The notes beneath the pieces are model-generated. The model was not told the DNA's origin. It saw only the letters and a list, made by a program, of their open reading frames with translations, and made no database searches. From an uncultured Clostridia bacterium (lineage in GTDB: Bacteria; Bacillota_A; Clostridia; TANB77; CAG-508), in the NCBI GenBank assembly GCA_947627825.1, contig CANQXO010000077.1:1-6311 (forward strand): 6,311 nucleotides of DNA, in the 5' to 3' direction. The position numbers and the translations under genes were made by a program. Positions within the stretch are counted from its first letter, which is position 1, and every line of letters begins with the position of its first letter. Positions 6,303-6,311 of this stretch are shown piece by piece.

Positions 6303-6311
6303 AGTTATTGA

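Overview
The window looks like low-GC Firmicutes (Bacillota) chromosome. It carries an AT-rich GdpP-type cyclic-di-AMP phosphodiesterase, A+G-rich Shine-Dalgarno sites close to start codons, canonical sigma-A promoters and hairpin-plus-T-run terminators. TGA behaves as a stop codon and tryptophan is written TGG. The genus cannot be named from this sequence alone.

Left part (1-1503): the N-terminal 431 residues of gdpP lie on the minus strand and run off the left edge. A short divergent intergenic region follows, with one near-consensus promoter facing each way. Centre-left (1504-3627): a 707-residue protein joins an HD-domain (SAMHD1/Dgt-like) nucleotide phosphohydrolase to a C-terminal CYTH (triphosphate tunnel) domain. 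This is the most interesting gene here. HD enzymes of this group can release tripolyphosphate from dNTPs, and many CYTH enzymes hydrolyse tripolyphosphate, so the fusion could couple the two steps. That coupling is inference.

Centre (3702-4263): an unrecognised 178-residue protein on the minus strand has its own promoter and a very clean terminator. Its base composition is visibly less AT-rich than its neighbours, which suggests separate acquisition.

Right part (4454-5857): a decayed type II restriction-modification cassette. The C5-cytosine methyltransferase has all the family motifs, but it carries an in-frame TGA at a conserved arginine of motif VIII and a frameshift just before motif IX. 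Converging on it, with an 11-base tail-to-tail overlap, is a start-less 102-codon reading frame. It is most plausibly the C-terminal remnant of the partner endonuclease, with an E-x-Q motif at its broken end.

Far right (5858-6311): mostly non-coding. It holds a minus-strand promoter inside a long imperfect inverted repeat, two tandem hairpin terminators, a TGCGGAA repeat cluster with a hairpin, and a possible 40-residue ORF at the edge. No rRNA, tRNA, CRISPR array or transposase was seen.
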